In this document: one piece after another, positions 13,453 to 27,000 of the stretch
Layout: the number at the start of each line of letters is the position of its first letter
Numbering within the stretch: the first letter of the stretch is position 1
Origin: Daphnia pulex
Lineage: Eukaryota > Arthropoda > Branchiopoda > Diplostraca > Daphniidae
Assembly (NCBI RefSeq): GCF_021134715.1
Contig: NC_060026.1
Coordinates: forward strand, 2,604,001-2,668,000
Direction of reading: 5' to 3'
DNA length: 64,000 bases
The notes under the pieces: model-generated
The model's database searches: none
The model's input: only the letters and a program-made list of their open reading frames with translations
What the model was told of the DNA's origin: nothing
Translations under genes and position numbers: made by a program

Positions 13453-16400
13453 GTAGTATGACGTTGCGTGAGCTAGTACTGCGGGAATTGAGTATTTGGG
13501 GTGCATCATTCGAGCCGAAATTGCCGGGACGATATGAATGAGACGAAGCCGGAACAATGCCGAAATCATTAATAATATCTCACACAATGATTTTTTCATT
13601 AATTTGATTGGGGGAGAAAAAAAACACAAATTTGCATTTCAATCCAATTGACGTCAAATGGCTTCACCGTCGCTAGGAGTTAATTGGCGATAATTTCTGG
13701 TGATGATAAAAAAAAAACAAATTCATTTTTTATTTTTTCACGGTAACACACAACGACCCTTAATTCGTTTGTTAATTTTTTTTTAAAAAGTAATCAGCCT
13801 TGGTTATTATTTCGAAACCCAGAAAATAATAAAAAATGAAATTGTCAAAAAATATCACGAAGAAAAGCGCGTCGGCGTCGGTTGTATCGAAATAGGAAGC
13901 AGGAGAAGCCCCTGTTGCGTCTGCTTTGGTTCAAGCTGTTACCCCGGCAGCAGCGGCGGTAGCGGCGGCAACATCGGGAGTATAGCACAGCACATTTATA
14001 TACATTTGATTTGTTATTATTATTATTATTATTATATAAATCTTATTATTGGTTTGTGTTGTTCGCCATCCTACTACTATCCCAGGCTAGGGTAGGGTGC
14101 GATATATACGAGCAGCAGCAGCAGCAGTCTGGCGTAATACAGTTGCAATGGAGGCAACGACGACGAGTGCCGTCACGTTGCCACTTTATTGGCGGCCATC
14201 AAGCGTGAAAGAATATCGCGCTCTAGCGCGACGCCTGCTGGCTTTTCATTCGCTTATTACATAACGGACGAGAGAGCTTTTTTTTTATTTTTATTATTTT
14301 TCCTTCAGTCTGCCAGCGATTAGATCTGTCGGGGAGGAAAAACAAAATTTGTTTGTTTGAAACAAAAACAAATAAATTCCGATTGACATTATGTCGATTT
14401 GCCCCAGTCTGCCGAGAGTTTGTGTATCGGGACAGCGAGCCAATCGGATCATATCAAAACATTCGATGCATGAATGGTTGATGTCTTCTATTGGACGGCC
14501 GTGTTCTAAAAAAAAGTAAAAATAAGAAGACGAGTTTTTACTAGGAGAGGTCGAAGAGCAATTTCATTTCTTTGAAGTGAGAGAGAGGAAAGTAGTCAAA
14601 GTACGCAAGAAAGGAGCTGGATGGGTGAACGGGTGGGGGTCTATAATAATCGCCATCAGCTGTCGTCGGCAGATGTCACCTTTTTTGGCAGTGCGGAAGG
14701 AAGGAAAGGCCATGTTCTTTTACTCTATATCATCTTCTTCTTCTTCTTCTTTGGACCGAGCTATTATTTATGAAAAATAGAAAAGAGAGGCCTCCCCTTT
14801 TATTCCATCTCTCGACTCACTTTTGGGAGAAAAAGCTAATGAATAAAACGGCGGCCGGTGGCGTCAGATATAAGAGATACAAGGCAAACGGCCAAACCCT
14901 TTTTAAGAAGGACCATCTTCTTCTTCTTCTTCCGGGAAATAAGCTTTTCACGAGTCGCTCTCGTCATCATCTGTAATAATAATAATCATCATCATCATCA
15001 TAATAATATCCTCACTCGATCTCTATTCACGCGCCGTTGGCTCTCGGGAATATTCGCCGTGTCTGGATGTGACAAGTTCCACTTTTCTCGGGTGGTGGTG
15101 GTGGGGGGGGTGGTGTTTATATAAAAATCACGGGGGGAATAAAGGGGGAGGTGGGGGGTAGGAAATAAATAAAAAATCGTTCAATCACAGCGCACAGCAG
15201 GGCCTTGCGAAAAAAAAATGGGGTGGGAGGAGAAATAAATATAAAAAGGGGGAAATATGCGCGTTCACGGTAGGAGGAGTGGGTGGAGAGACGTTGATGG
15301 TGGCACACGACGCCGCCTGTTCGTGAAAGTTTTTGAAAGATGATTGCATCAAGGAGCTCCTGAGACTGGAATAGCTTCGGGGCCCACCCGTGGTGTTTTG
15401 CCAGTTGTGTGTGTAGCTGTTTTTCAGTAGGCGCCATCTCTGATTGTGCGGGAGCAATTCGAATCGCGCAACTGCTGCGTCTGCACGCTCTCTCTCACGC
15501 GCGCGCTCACGAATTTTGTATTTGTTCATATTAGATTATTTTATTTGACGGCGACGTGGTTCAATGCGCGTCACTTGTCTCTCTCTTCGTTTGATATTAA
15601 AAAATGGATTTTTATTGCCGTCAAAAATGTCTATCGATTTTCGTTCGATATTTGTTACAATCGTCACTTGTTATTTGTTTCAAGCGTAGCGTGTTGAGGA
15701 ATTTTATTTATTTTTTAAAAAATGAAAATGACTTCATTTAAAATCGGTTTTTATGGGCCATCAATGTCACCGTCTATTTGCAATAGTTTTGGTTTTTTTT
15801 TCTTGGTGCTATAAAATAACTATGCGACGACAAAAGAAGAGGTTAAGGCGCTGTAAAGCTACAAACCGGAGAAGGAAAAAAAAAATAAGAAAATGATTGT
15901 AATGAGTTAACAAGATCGTAAAAATGTTTTTTTTTTCTTTCTTGTAGAGTCGCTGCGGTTTTTTTTTTTTTCTGAAAGTGTGTCCTCCCCTTTTTATTTG
16001 TGGCTTGTGAGAAAAAAAAATAACCGTTAAATTTGAAATTAGGCCTTCTATACGGTGGCGCCACCTAGCGGTCGAATTAAGAACTTCTAAGATTTTAAAT
16101 TTCGTTTCGCTTGAGAAAAAGGATGACGAATCACCATTATACTTGGCAATTTCGCCTTATAATGCTTGGTCATCGTTTCATCAGCCTTGATTTGTGAAAT
16201 TCGAGAATTTTGGCGAAAAATTGCGTCACACCAGGACGTGAAACAATTTGTTTTTCCCCCTTCACGGTCGAAACGAAACGTGAGGTCATCCGCCTCGAAT
16301 TTTTTCCTTCATCCCCAGTTCCTGTTTATGTTGATATCTCCCCCCCCCCCCCCTCTCTATAGTCATCACCCTGTTCTCTCCCCTTTTTTTTCGGGATGGA

Positions 16401-19400
16401 GAAATGAGTCGATGGCGTGAACGGTTCAACCTGCCCATCCATGAAGAAAAAAACAAAAGAGGGGTGGAAGATTTTTTTATTTTTTTCGACCGACTCTCGT
16501 GACTGAATAATTGGCCACTCGGCGCAACTTTTTTGTTTTCCCTTTTTCTCTTCTCCTATTTGATTCACCATACATATATATACACGTATATCGCTTCCTT
16601 TTCGGCGTGTAAAGGTGGAATAAAACAATTCCCGTACGTTTGAGAGGGGATGCCCCAGTCAATTTCGCGTGACTCGATTTTTCTTTTTTGTTTTATTTGG
16701 TTTGATTCCGTTAACCCCCACGAACGAACGAGCCAGCACGACAATGTCGCATCAATTTAGATGACGTGACTTTGTATAGGTGCGCGTAGTAGGGGGGGGG
16801 GAACGTAACAAAAAGGGGGAGAGAGAATAGGGGGAGAAATGACGTGAACGTTCCCGAAAAATCTCGAATCAAATAAAAGATGATTTTGAACAATTTTGGC
16901 CGAGAGATGGCGCCATGGCGTAGTAAATGTGCCAAAGCAAATGTTGTTTTTTCCTTCTTCTCTCTTATATAAATCAACACACAAAGTTGCCATGTTCCAT
17001 CGGCGTACTCCCCAACCTCTGACACACACTTTTACAAGGCGCACAGACAGACACAGACGCCGCCAACTAGCCAGTCGGTGTGGTGGGGTGGGGTAACTTA
17101 TTGACGTTCATGTCGTCATCTTTTTTTTTGGCGATCGAATCCAATTGACGTCGTCGTGAATGGCGCATAGAAAAGAAAAAAAAAACGTGGAAAAAACACG
17201 CACGACACGACAATAACTGCTGCTGCCGACTACTAGCGTCGGCTGGCGCGTCACCTGCACCTTTGCAAAGCCGCCCCAAGGCCCCCTCCCCCCTCCCAAC
17301 CCCACTATACTACTAGAGAGTTTTGCTTCGCCGATCGTCCGGACATTGACGTCAACCTTGTAGAGGAGAGACGGGACGGGAGGGCTAGACTATAGAAAAG
17401 ACGCAAAAACAACTTGGTGAAGAAATCGTGACGACATTTCGCAGCGTTCACTAGCTTTGCAATATAACGTTCAAGGTTGTCGGCGGCCGTCAGCGATACT
17501 AGTGCGGTTTCGTCCGTGACTGTGTAGAGTCGACTACTACTACAGTTGTTTTGTTTTTTTTTACACTACACACGCCAGAAGTTGCGCAACCAGCGCCCTT
17601 GGCGTTTTTTTCTCATTTTATTTATTCGTTGCTCTCCACTGTACAATATTAACTGCCCGCGTGAATATCCGTGGGAGTGCAACTATCCAAATTAAGAATT
17701 TTTGCTCATTTTTTAAAATTTCCTTTTCTCGTAAAAATAACAGAAAAAAAAAGTAATTAATTTTTTTTTCCTTTTTCGTTTAAAAAAAAAAAATTTGAAA
17801 ATTAAATGGCGCGAATGTCAGGTAATATGACAAAATATCGTGAAATGTGTCGCATTCGTCCCCTTCGATGAAAACTCTTCCGAGACACAAGAGTCGCTAG
17901 ACAAGTTGTTAATTAAAGCCAATCTTTTTTGATGAAAACTTTGCATAATGGGGCCACTACTGCTACTACAGTTTCAACTAGGGGCGCCAACTTTATTTGA
18001 CAGCATTTCGGAATAGGTTGTACACGAGCTCGCGAGCGTGTATTCGTTGGGTAGAGAGAAAAAATAAAGGAGGAATCTCATTTTCCTGCGCCGTTCGTTC
18101 CCGATTCATTAATGCACGAGTTAAGCAGAACTTGGTATATATAGGTGGGTGTGTGGGGGGGCTTTGACAATATCTCGACTATCGATCTCTATATAGTACT
18201 ATGCCAAGTGGCCGGCTCTACTTAACGAGCGTCTTGTGAAAGTGATGATCAATTTTTCCCAAAAATAAATAACCGTTTGATTTATTTTAGCCACCTGTCG
18301 GCCGATATTTTCAATCATTTTTTCATCATTCACACCTGAGGCCGATTTTTTCGGTTATCGAAGGCATGACCGGTAGTAGATAATCCATTTTTTATTCTCG
18401 GGTGCGGTTTCACGGACTGTTGATCGGTAACCGAAAAATAAAATATGAATTTTGTTGTTTGGGTTAGTGTCATTGCTCGCCTTGGGTTACGTGAAATGTA
18501 GGGCGCCCTAGACAATTTCATTTTCCCTGGAACAAGTCGAAACTTAGTCGAAGCAAATCAATTCATCGGAACAACATGCCGTTGTATTTTCTCTTGTCTA
18601 TTTAATTATTTTTCTTCTTCTTCTTCACAAACGTCAATGTTGAAATATTTACAGATTAATTTTGTTCGACTTACGAATTCAATTTCCACGCACCTTTATG
18701 CCCGGGGGCGCACACATTGCGCGTGCAAGAAATCAAAAGAGATTCGACTATTTTTACTTTTATTTAGTTCGAATTACTTGATTCTCTTAATACCTTTGTG
18801 AAAACTTGATGAGCTTCTTCTCCGTGACTAGGGGAAATGATAAGAATCCCACACAACAACAACAACAACTGCGCAACAGCTTGCGGATGCATCCAGGACG
18901 GAATATTGACATCATCATTAAGGCGAAAGAGAGAGAGGGGTGGCCAGTGTGTGTGGGTTGTTAGAGGGAGGGAATTTGGCAATATGTCGAGATAGAAAGA
19001 GGGGTTCTTGTTTATTGTTTGCTGCGCCTATACCTGGGAAATCAACTGCGTAGTATAGTTTACCTGGGCCCAGGTGGATATACATACACACATGACGTAT
19101 GTGGGTCATGTCGTCTATTTGCCCATCACTCGGGGGGACAATTTGTCCCGTAGCTCCGGTTTCCAACCTGCTCTTTCGCAATCTGGGAAATTGAGAGAGT
19201 CTAATTCTTCCTTAATCCGATTTTTCATTTGAGTGATGGATTTTTATTTTGGGGTTGTTTTTGATTATTCCAGGTGAAAATCTGGTTCCAGAATCGTCGG
19301 ATGAAGTGGCGTAACTCCAAGGAGCGCGAATTGCTGGCCAACGGCGGATCGAGATCGCAGACGCTTCCGACCAAAAACAATCCTCATCCGGATTTGAGCG

Positions 19401-19534
19401 ACTCGGAGATTGAAAGAGCCGCTCGCCATACGTCGTCGTCGTCGTTCCATCACTTGAAGTCGACACAACAACAACAACCTACGCCTGCGAACGAATCGAT
19501 TAGCGCCACCTGTTGCGCCGATGAAATCCGTTAA
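10630..19534 (+). CDS. Dbx: Dbx homeobox transcription factor
   Basis: Four exons: 10630-11065, 12119-12538, 12601-12731 and 19274-19534, giving 415 residues with all phases consistent. The homeodomain is residues 286-345 and has the Dbx signatures RRAVFSELQR, YISKPERKKLAEKLGLKDSQ and VKIWFQNRRMKWRNSKEREL. It is followed by the Dbx-type tail QTLPTKNNPHPDLSD. An eh1-like repression motif, LKFGVSAILG, is at residues 43-52, as in vertebrate Dbx1. The linker carries His, Ala, Gln and Pro runs typical of arthropod homeobox proteins. By family knowledge Dbx represses transcription during neural progenitor and interneuron specification. The intron between homeodomain positions 44 and 45 is a common site in homeobox genes; here it is 6.5 kb. 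The start was chosen as the first ATG after an acceptor, with no earlier in-frame ATG in the exon. Confidence 0.93.
12732..19273. repeat. Large Dbx intron 3, microsatellite- and homopolymer-rich
   Basis: No coding exon seen. It contains a 16-base C run at 12868-12883, an ATT repeat of about 12 units at 13417-13452, AGC and AAC trinucleotide runs and many G and T tracts. It also holds one of the best CTCF-like motifs in the window (16058-16071, minus) and weaker cores at about 15430 and 16905-16914. A GC-richer patch at about 17280-17540 resembles untranslated-exon DNA and could be an alternative promoter, but nothing proves this. Confidence 0.6.
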
Positions 19535-19788
19535 AGTTTTTTTTTCATTTTTCCACTTTTACTAAAAAGGGAAAAACAAGAAAAATTGACGACAAACAAC
19601 ATCATCATTTCTCTATTCCCCCCCTCCTATTGTTGTCCCGAGGCTATTATTTATTATTATTATAAATACAATTTAAACCCAAGTGTCATTTGCGTTTCTC
19701 TCAATGTTTTTCCCCCATATTTTGTTCATCATTTCAATGTGCCAATAATTTCCCTATTCAAAATCTAGTAAAAAAAAAGTCAACGTCA

Positions 19789-19802
19789 AATAAAAGAATA
19801 AA
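19789..19802 (+). terminator. Poly(A) signals of Dbx
   Basis: Two AATAAA hexamers (19789-19794 and 19797-19802) about 255-270 bases after the Dbx stop, followed by T/GT-rich sequence (gttgttgtttt, gtgtttgtt). This is the usual arrangement for a cleavage site. Confidence 0.6.
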
Positions 19803-20980
19803 CAGTATGAATGTGGATGATATATAAAAGTTGTTGTTTTACTTAATTGTGTTTGTTACGGAATGATGATGTTGGCCGGTCATGGGAAATGCCAGCCCCG
19901 CCACGTGCGACAGAATTTTGTTCGGTTTCAAAAAAATTATTTTATTTTTTATTTTATTATATTATATTATTTCCATGGCGTTCAAGGTCGACTACTTTTT
20001 TTTTCCACCGGTCCGGTTATTTTGTTTAAAAACATTTTTGTTGTTGTCTCTCGTTCGTCTGGAACTCGACGGTGAGAGCGCATGTCAGTTATCAAGAAAT
20101 AACTTGTTTATATGTGTGTGCGCGTCTAAATTTATTTATTTCTATGCAGACTCGGTGGAAACACAAAAAAATCCAATTAATATAAGGTAGTTTACAAATG
20201 ATTCAATTAATTGCCAAAAATGTTTCGAATCATTAATCAAAAGTCGATTTTCAAATTTTGGCGTTTTGTTAGTAGAAAAATTGTCGCCGGTATAATTTAA
20301 CCCGAATGATAACAAATTCATATTATATCCCGTGTGGTTAAATATTATATATTTGTGTGTGTGTGTGTAGGCAGGAGGGAGGGTAACAAAAAAACAAAAC
20401 ACGAGCGGGGATGATAACGCAAGGCAGAAAAGTAGGGGAATGGGAAAGAAAAAAAGGAAAGGGAAGAAGATGGTGGGCGGAGCCTCTAGCTCTTATAGAG
20501 TCCCCCCCTATGCTAGAGAGACTCGTCGGTACAACGGTCGTGAAACAGCGAAACGGTAGACCCCTACCTCCCCCCCTACCACCCACTCTGCCCACCCACC
20601 TCCCAACTTTCGGAAGGAAAAGGAGAAGAGAGAGAGAAAAAAAACGCCGACGCCCGTCAACGTTTCGTTCACTAAGCCAACAGACGGCAGCGTGTAATGA
20701 TGTAATACAGTGACACCTGGTGGTAGAAGATTTTTTTTATTTTTCACACTCGAGCCTGGTCAAACTGAAACACCAAAACATTTTCAACACTCGGACCAAT
20801 TGGTTCGGCAATTTTGATTTTAATCGGTGTGTGACTCATTTTCTACTCAATCGTGTCGTGTGTGTGTGACAGCATTTGTGAGTGGGTGGAAAAATTTAAA
20901 CTAAATCAGTAGTTTTCTCTGCTCACAACTTGTTAAAACTATTTTCAAAAAAAAGACAATTCGGTCTCTCCCGAACGACG
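19803..20980. other. Intergenic region and likely promoter of BTB-Psq gene 1
   Basis: No gene seen. From about 20750 the sequence loses its long homopolymers and looks like a 5' untranslated leader of the downstream gene. No clear TATA box was found. A GT run lies near 20353-20370. Confidence 0.45.
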
Positions 20981-21013
20981 ATGACATCCGCATGTCTGCT
21001 GCTACTCGACTAA
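20981..21013 (+). promoter_or_regulatory. Upstream ORF overlapping the BTB-Psq start
   Basis: An ATG at 20981 opens a 10-codon frame (MTSACLLLLD, then TAA at 21011-21013). It overlaps the proposed main ATG at 20992 in another frame. If both are on the mRNA, ribosomes would have to skip or terminate on it, so it could dampen translation. Confidence 0.35.
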
Positions 21014-24000
21014 CGCTGATGTACGACAGCAGACAACACTGCGCGCCACCTTACACCGACAACGTGCACGACGCTGCATCTGCTGCCCGGTTGGTGAATC
21101 GCCACCAATCCGACAAAAGGTAAATTACATTTAAAAACAAATTAAAAATAAAATTAGCGAAATATGTGATGGTGCCATTTTGTTTTGACGGGCGATTTTT
21201 AACTCGTTTTGTTCAAACGGTCGAAAAACTGCGCACGATTTGACCGTGACATTTTCCAGTCGGGGCAGAGTTCGTTAGCTCTCGATTCGCAGAATTCCTA
21301 CACACAAGTTGGAAACCTGATTCCCCGTCTCGACATGTTTCTTTTTTCTAATTTTAATTGGATCAAATTTGAAAAATAAAATAAAGTCTGTGAATAAAAA
21401 GAAACTTGCCGCTTTCAGATGATAGTAGGGGGGGCTAGTAGGGTGTTGTATAACGTCTCCTAGGAAACCAAGCGGCCACATTTTTATAATACGTATTATT
21501 TTTTGAATCATTTTCTATAATATTTCCACCTGGGGAGATTGCCAGCCCCTTCGGGGGCCACCGCACTCACCTTTCATTATTCATCCGAAAATCCTCTATC
21601 CCCCCCTCCTCGTGATATTCTCACTTTCTAGCAGCCCCTATATATATACACGTTATTCCCCCCCTCTTATGGAAAAAATTCCGTCGTCGACGAACTTGCG
21701 CAAATGTAGGCCGTTGGGCCTACTCCAAGGGTGAAGTGGGCGGAGTCTAGTCGATCACCTACCCCGAAAAAACTTGTGGTGTTTTTTCTACCCTCTTTCA
21801 TCCTTGACCAAGGAGGAGGAGGTAGGCCTCTCCACGTGGAGAACCCCCCAAGGTAAAGACGTATACACACGAGGGGATTAGCAAACCTAACTTCTTTACC
21901 CTTGAGGCAGAATTTTATTTAAACACATAAGAAAGAAAGAAGAAAATTTTGTTTTTTCTCTCTCCCCCCCTCGAGATAGAAAAAAGATGTCCATGTCATT
22001 GGCGATTGATTTCTTTTCTCTTTTTATAAACCTGTTTTTTTTTACTTTTTAGAGGGGTGAATCGGTCGTTCATCTGCGGTCAATCTTTCTAGACTAGAAA
22101 AAATTTTGTTCAGGCTTTTTTTTTTTTTCATTTTGTGTGCACACACGCTAGCTAGGGGTGGTAGAATCACCTTATTTGGCGCTACCCCGAAGGGGTGAGT
22201 TTTTAAAATGGCTGCCAACCAGCGGCAAAACTTTTTTTTTTAATCCCGAGTTTCTGTTGAATTTTTCACGTGGCTGCTTTCTGTCATGGCGAATTCGACT
22301 AGCGACCAATTATCTAAATATTTCACGGTTGAATTATTTGAATAAAAAAAAAGGAGGGAGGGACAACAAAGAGAAGCGGCGCCGGGATAAACTAAAAAAA
22401 AAAAACGACGTCGTCGTACAGGTGAAAAAATAATAAAAAGTCTGAAAAAAATATGGCGTAGTATTACGCCAACCCCCGCAGTGTGTACTCGTAGTAGTAG
22501 TAGTAGTGGCGACGTTCGGTTTCCTTTCGTTACTTCAGTTCGTTGGCCTCGCCACCGCCTACCGTCAAATCTGATTGGTGAATTTTTCGGTAATATCTTG
22601 AATTTCGTCGTCAAACGGCAGTTGCCACCGACATTTCGATTCACGAACTCTACACAACAAATTACAGAGAACAAAGTTCACTTGTCGTAATCTCTTTGTT
22701 ATTAACAAACAAACGAAACGATTGAGAAATTTTAAAACAAACTGACGTAAGGTAGATTTTTGCTGAAATCCTGTGCGAGTTGCGTACTCGCCCCATGGGG
22801 GGAGGTGGGCGTCGCGAGTGGGCGGTGAGGGGGAGACATTTTCACGTGGCCTTCGTAGATGGAGGGGGGAGAATATAGTAGTAGCTCGTAGTAAGAGGAA
22901 ATGGCGCGTTTCACTGCGGAACTCGACCAAAAAATACAAAAACCGCCATTTGTTCTTTTTTTTCTTTTCCAGCCGTCGCCATCTTGTTATTTTGCCTTTT
23001 GTTTCCGTTTCGTTGATTACGCAACTTGTTTGGGAAATGTCTCGATTCGCTAATCAAACAGCTGTTTCAACTTGACTTTTTTTTGTTACATTGTTTTTCA
23101 AACATAACAACGTCGGTGACGACCAGAAATCGAAGGGATACTTTTTAAGCTCCGCCTATCAGGTCCAGTGAGGGGTTCCCAGGGGTTGTTGACCACCACT
23201 CCCCAACGCCAAAAAACGTTTTACTCCCCGACTTTTTTAATTCCAATCACATCACACATAAAACAAAATTAAAAATACTTTTTTTTTTAAATTTTAATGG
23301 CTCATTTTGAAATTTTTTGCTACCATCGTAGGTATCGATACAGAAAATATATTTGCGGTTGATACCTTCCCAAGAGATTTTTCTCATGGTCATCTCGACA
23401 CATTGAACGAAAAACAAAAAAAAAATTTCCCCATACCTTTCGGGATCTGGTATTGTATAGTTGGAAGGATAAAAATATATTTTGCACGCAACATGGTGCA
23501 TTTTTCCCTTACCATGACGGTTACCTTTTGTTTCTTTACGATCGACCACGGATGGCGCCATTAAAAAAAGAATCAAGACCTTCCATTTTGTTTTTCTTTT
23601 TTAAAGAAATTTCGCGTCATCACGACGATTCACGGTAGACAGAGAAAACCACGTTTTTTTTCGCCAGATGCGTAACTCCCGGAGGCCATGTAAAAAAAAA
23701 AAGGAATTCTCACGTTTTGTTAACGTGCGGATATATATTTAGTGATGGGCGATTTGTAGGGGTGTTTCTCCCGCCGCTAGGGGGCATTGACGTCTGCTAT
23801 TGAAAAACAGAAAAAATTCTTCCCGATTTTTTCCTTATTTCGCACAGGGCTCAGCGCCATCAAGCGGGACTAGAAAAATTTTTCTTTTCTCTCTCTCATT
23901 CTCCCTGTTTTCGGTAATCCAGGGGGCGCTGTTACACCACACACACACACGCATTTTATATGTGTGTTTACCCCATAGGCCCAAAGTTGCTCTCTCTGCC

Positions 24001-27000
24001 TCTCCTTGGGGGAGGAGTGTGTGTAGGGGCGAAAAAGTGTGTGTAAGGGGGAGGAGAGAGACTCGTGTGGTGCCTTTCCACCAGTGCGTTTTCATACACG
24101 TCGGGGCGCAGTGCGTGCTAAAATTCTTTTCCGACCGAAGGGAAAAGAACTTATATATTCCGAGTCAATGTGAAATTTAAAAAAAATAATATTATTATTA
24201 AGTTTCCCCCCTTCCCTCGTGTATGTGTGTGTGTGTGTGTCAGTGTTTGTGTGTGTTTGTGACATTGCCACACCGAAATAAAGGTGAGCAAGTTTTATCT
24301 ATATAATTGAGTGTGGTACAACCATCTTGAAGGGGGGCAAATTGTCAATTGCGCAATTCGCATGGCGGCGGCGCTGTCAACGTGCGTGAATTTATACTCT
24401 CTCGCTATTTCGGCAGTCGATATTGAGCGAATCATCGATTTTTCGTTACGCACACCGTAGAGACAAGTTGCCAAATGTGTGTATGCGAGTGGGAAAAAGT
24501 TGTCCTCCCGAACGGTTGCGTGTGTCGGCACACACACACGTTTGTGTGTGTGCGAACGTGCTGCCATCTTTCTAGTGCCATTTTTAGTTGTAGGGCGGGT
24601 GGAGTAGGCCATCGTAAATACGTCGCCAATATTTAACCAGTGGTAAAGGTCGCGGTTTTCTAAGTTGCCCATTGTAAAAACTCAAATGATAAAAATCGGC
24701 CATTTTGTTTTTTTGGGGTTTTTTCGTACGAGGGAAAAAAGGACAAGACAAATAAAAAAAGGTGAGGGTAAGATAAAAATGTAGGGGTGGGGGGGGAGAC
24801 GCCATTGGGCACATTGATCGCGGTGGTGGCGCCACAATCGCCGTGCAAAGTGTGTGGGGGTGGTGTGTGTGTGTGTGTAGGCCGGTTAGGAAAAAAGGAG
24901 GGTTGGGAGGGGGCTAAAAACCACCACCACCCTCCAAGCCCGGCTGCCAACAAGAAAAACGGACCAATGAGAAACGTCCGGTCCCGAAACTAGGCCTATA
25001 CACGTGTCTTTTTTATGAAGGGCTTTTTCGCCAAAGGCAGCAGCAGCAGCGTGCTAGAGAGGGGCCACCGAACCCTCCCTAACCTCTCCTCACGTCGTTC
25101 GTCTCTTCTTCTTTTTCTTCTTCCCATCTTCGGTTTTTCTTCTTTTTTATTATCATTTCCTTTTTCTTTCCTTTTTCCACCCTCACATAGGGGTGGTGGG
25201 AGGGGGGGTGAGGGCCATGCGGGTTACGCGCTTTTACGTAAGGAGCGGGTGGGGGGATGGTGGTGCTGGCTATCTTTTCTTTCATTCTCCCACCATTCCG
25301 AGTTTTCGGGCAGGGCTCATTGCGAATGAGCCCGCTAAAGGGAGAAGGTCTGATGAAAAGTCGGCCCAAAAAGAGGATTAGGAATACAAGGCCTAGAAAT
25401 ACGCAATACATGAGAGAGGGGGGGAGAAAAAGCCGGAGGGGGAGTGAGGCACTGACGGGAGGAGGATCCGCCTGGGTTATATTCACATTGTCGAAAAAAT
25501 AGACGAGGGTGGAAAAAAATAAAAGAAAAACTTCGAAATTCTTTCCAACTTTTTTTTTCATTTTCAAGGTGAGATTTCATCCCCCCTCCATTTTTTTCCA
25601 ACCCCCATTTTTTGGGTTTGTTACGACAGACGGTTTCCCTATATAAAAATTTCTCTTCCCCCCCCCCATCTTGCGATTATGATGACCCCCCCCCCCCCTA
25701 CTAAGTAGGGAGAAAAAAATCTTTCAGTATTTTATGGCTGGGAATGATGTCGCTCGTAAATTTGTGATGATAACTTCCGCTATTTTTTTTTAAATCATAA
25801 AACACGATATGAACTTTGTTCTCATCATTGTAACAATCAATGTTCATTTTTTGAAAATAGATTAAAAATGCTGTTTTTTCGTGAGTCTGGTTTAGTTCCA
25901 GAGATTTTTCAAACGCTAAAAATTCAACACATTGGAATGTTTGTTTCCTTCTTGTGTGTGTGTGTGAGCCTCTCTCCCCCCCCAACGTCTAATCTCCCGG
26001 GTGTGTAAAAGCTTCGGGTTTTCAAAAGTTGCGACACACACACATCTCTCTGTGAGGGGAGGGAAAAAGAAAAAAAAGTTTCGTCTCGGTTTTCTTCTGT
26101 AGCCCCAGACAAACATAGGCTGGCTGGCTCTTTTTCTGTTTTTATCATTTTCAAACGAGTCGAATAACTTGAGGGTTTTTATATTTTTTGTATTTTTTTT
26201 TAAATAAAATAAAAACTTGTTTTTCTACGTGACTCGAGTTGGTGGTGAACTTTCATCGTCTAGAATCTACCCTTAAAAATCGGAAAATTGTGTCACGTCT
26301 CGAACGATGAAAATCGTCACAAATTTTTCTTTTTTAGTTGAAATAGAAAATTGTGTGTTTGGAAATGGCGTCGATCCCGGTACAATGTCGAAAGATGATT
26401 TTTCTGTTATCTCTAGTGAGCTGTGTGGTGGTGATGACTCGAGATTATTTCGTACATTTTGCCGTTTCATAGCCGATAAGAAGGAGAAAATAAGGAACAA
26501 ACGTTGAAAAATCAACATGTTTATTGTTTGATTATTCGTCAAATCAAATAAAAATGTTTGTGAAGAGAAAAACGAAAAAAAAACGGTTGGCAAAAATGAG
26601 AAAATTTCATCCCCTATGATCGTGTGGCCATCTGTCGGCTGAAATTGTCAAAATTTTCTTTTTTAGATAGTGATGGGCGTTTCCTCATTAATGTAAATCA
26701 CGGTGACATAAAAATTAAATGACAGTTAAAAAAAATCAGTTGAAGAAATTTAGAAACAGGTTTAAATATTTTTCATGCAAATTTCTCCATTTGTCTGGTT
26801 CGCAACTTTTGTGGTATGCAAATTTTTGAACGGTTGCCAATTGCTTTTAAGAAATTTTCAACCAAACATTTTTAAAAATGAGACTACATCTCGCTAATTC
26901 TAAAATAAAAAAGAAAATTATGCCTAAATCGGGTTCGAGGTTAAAGGAAAGTTGGTGTAAAATAAAAGGAAACGCCAAAAAACTGGGAGATTGGTTCGTG

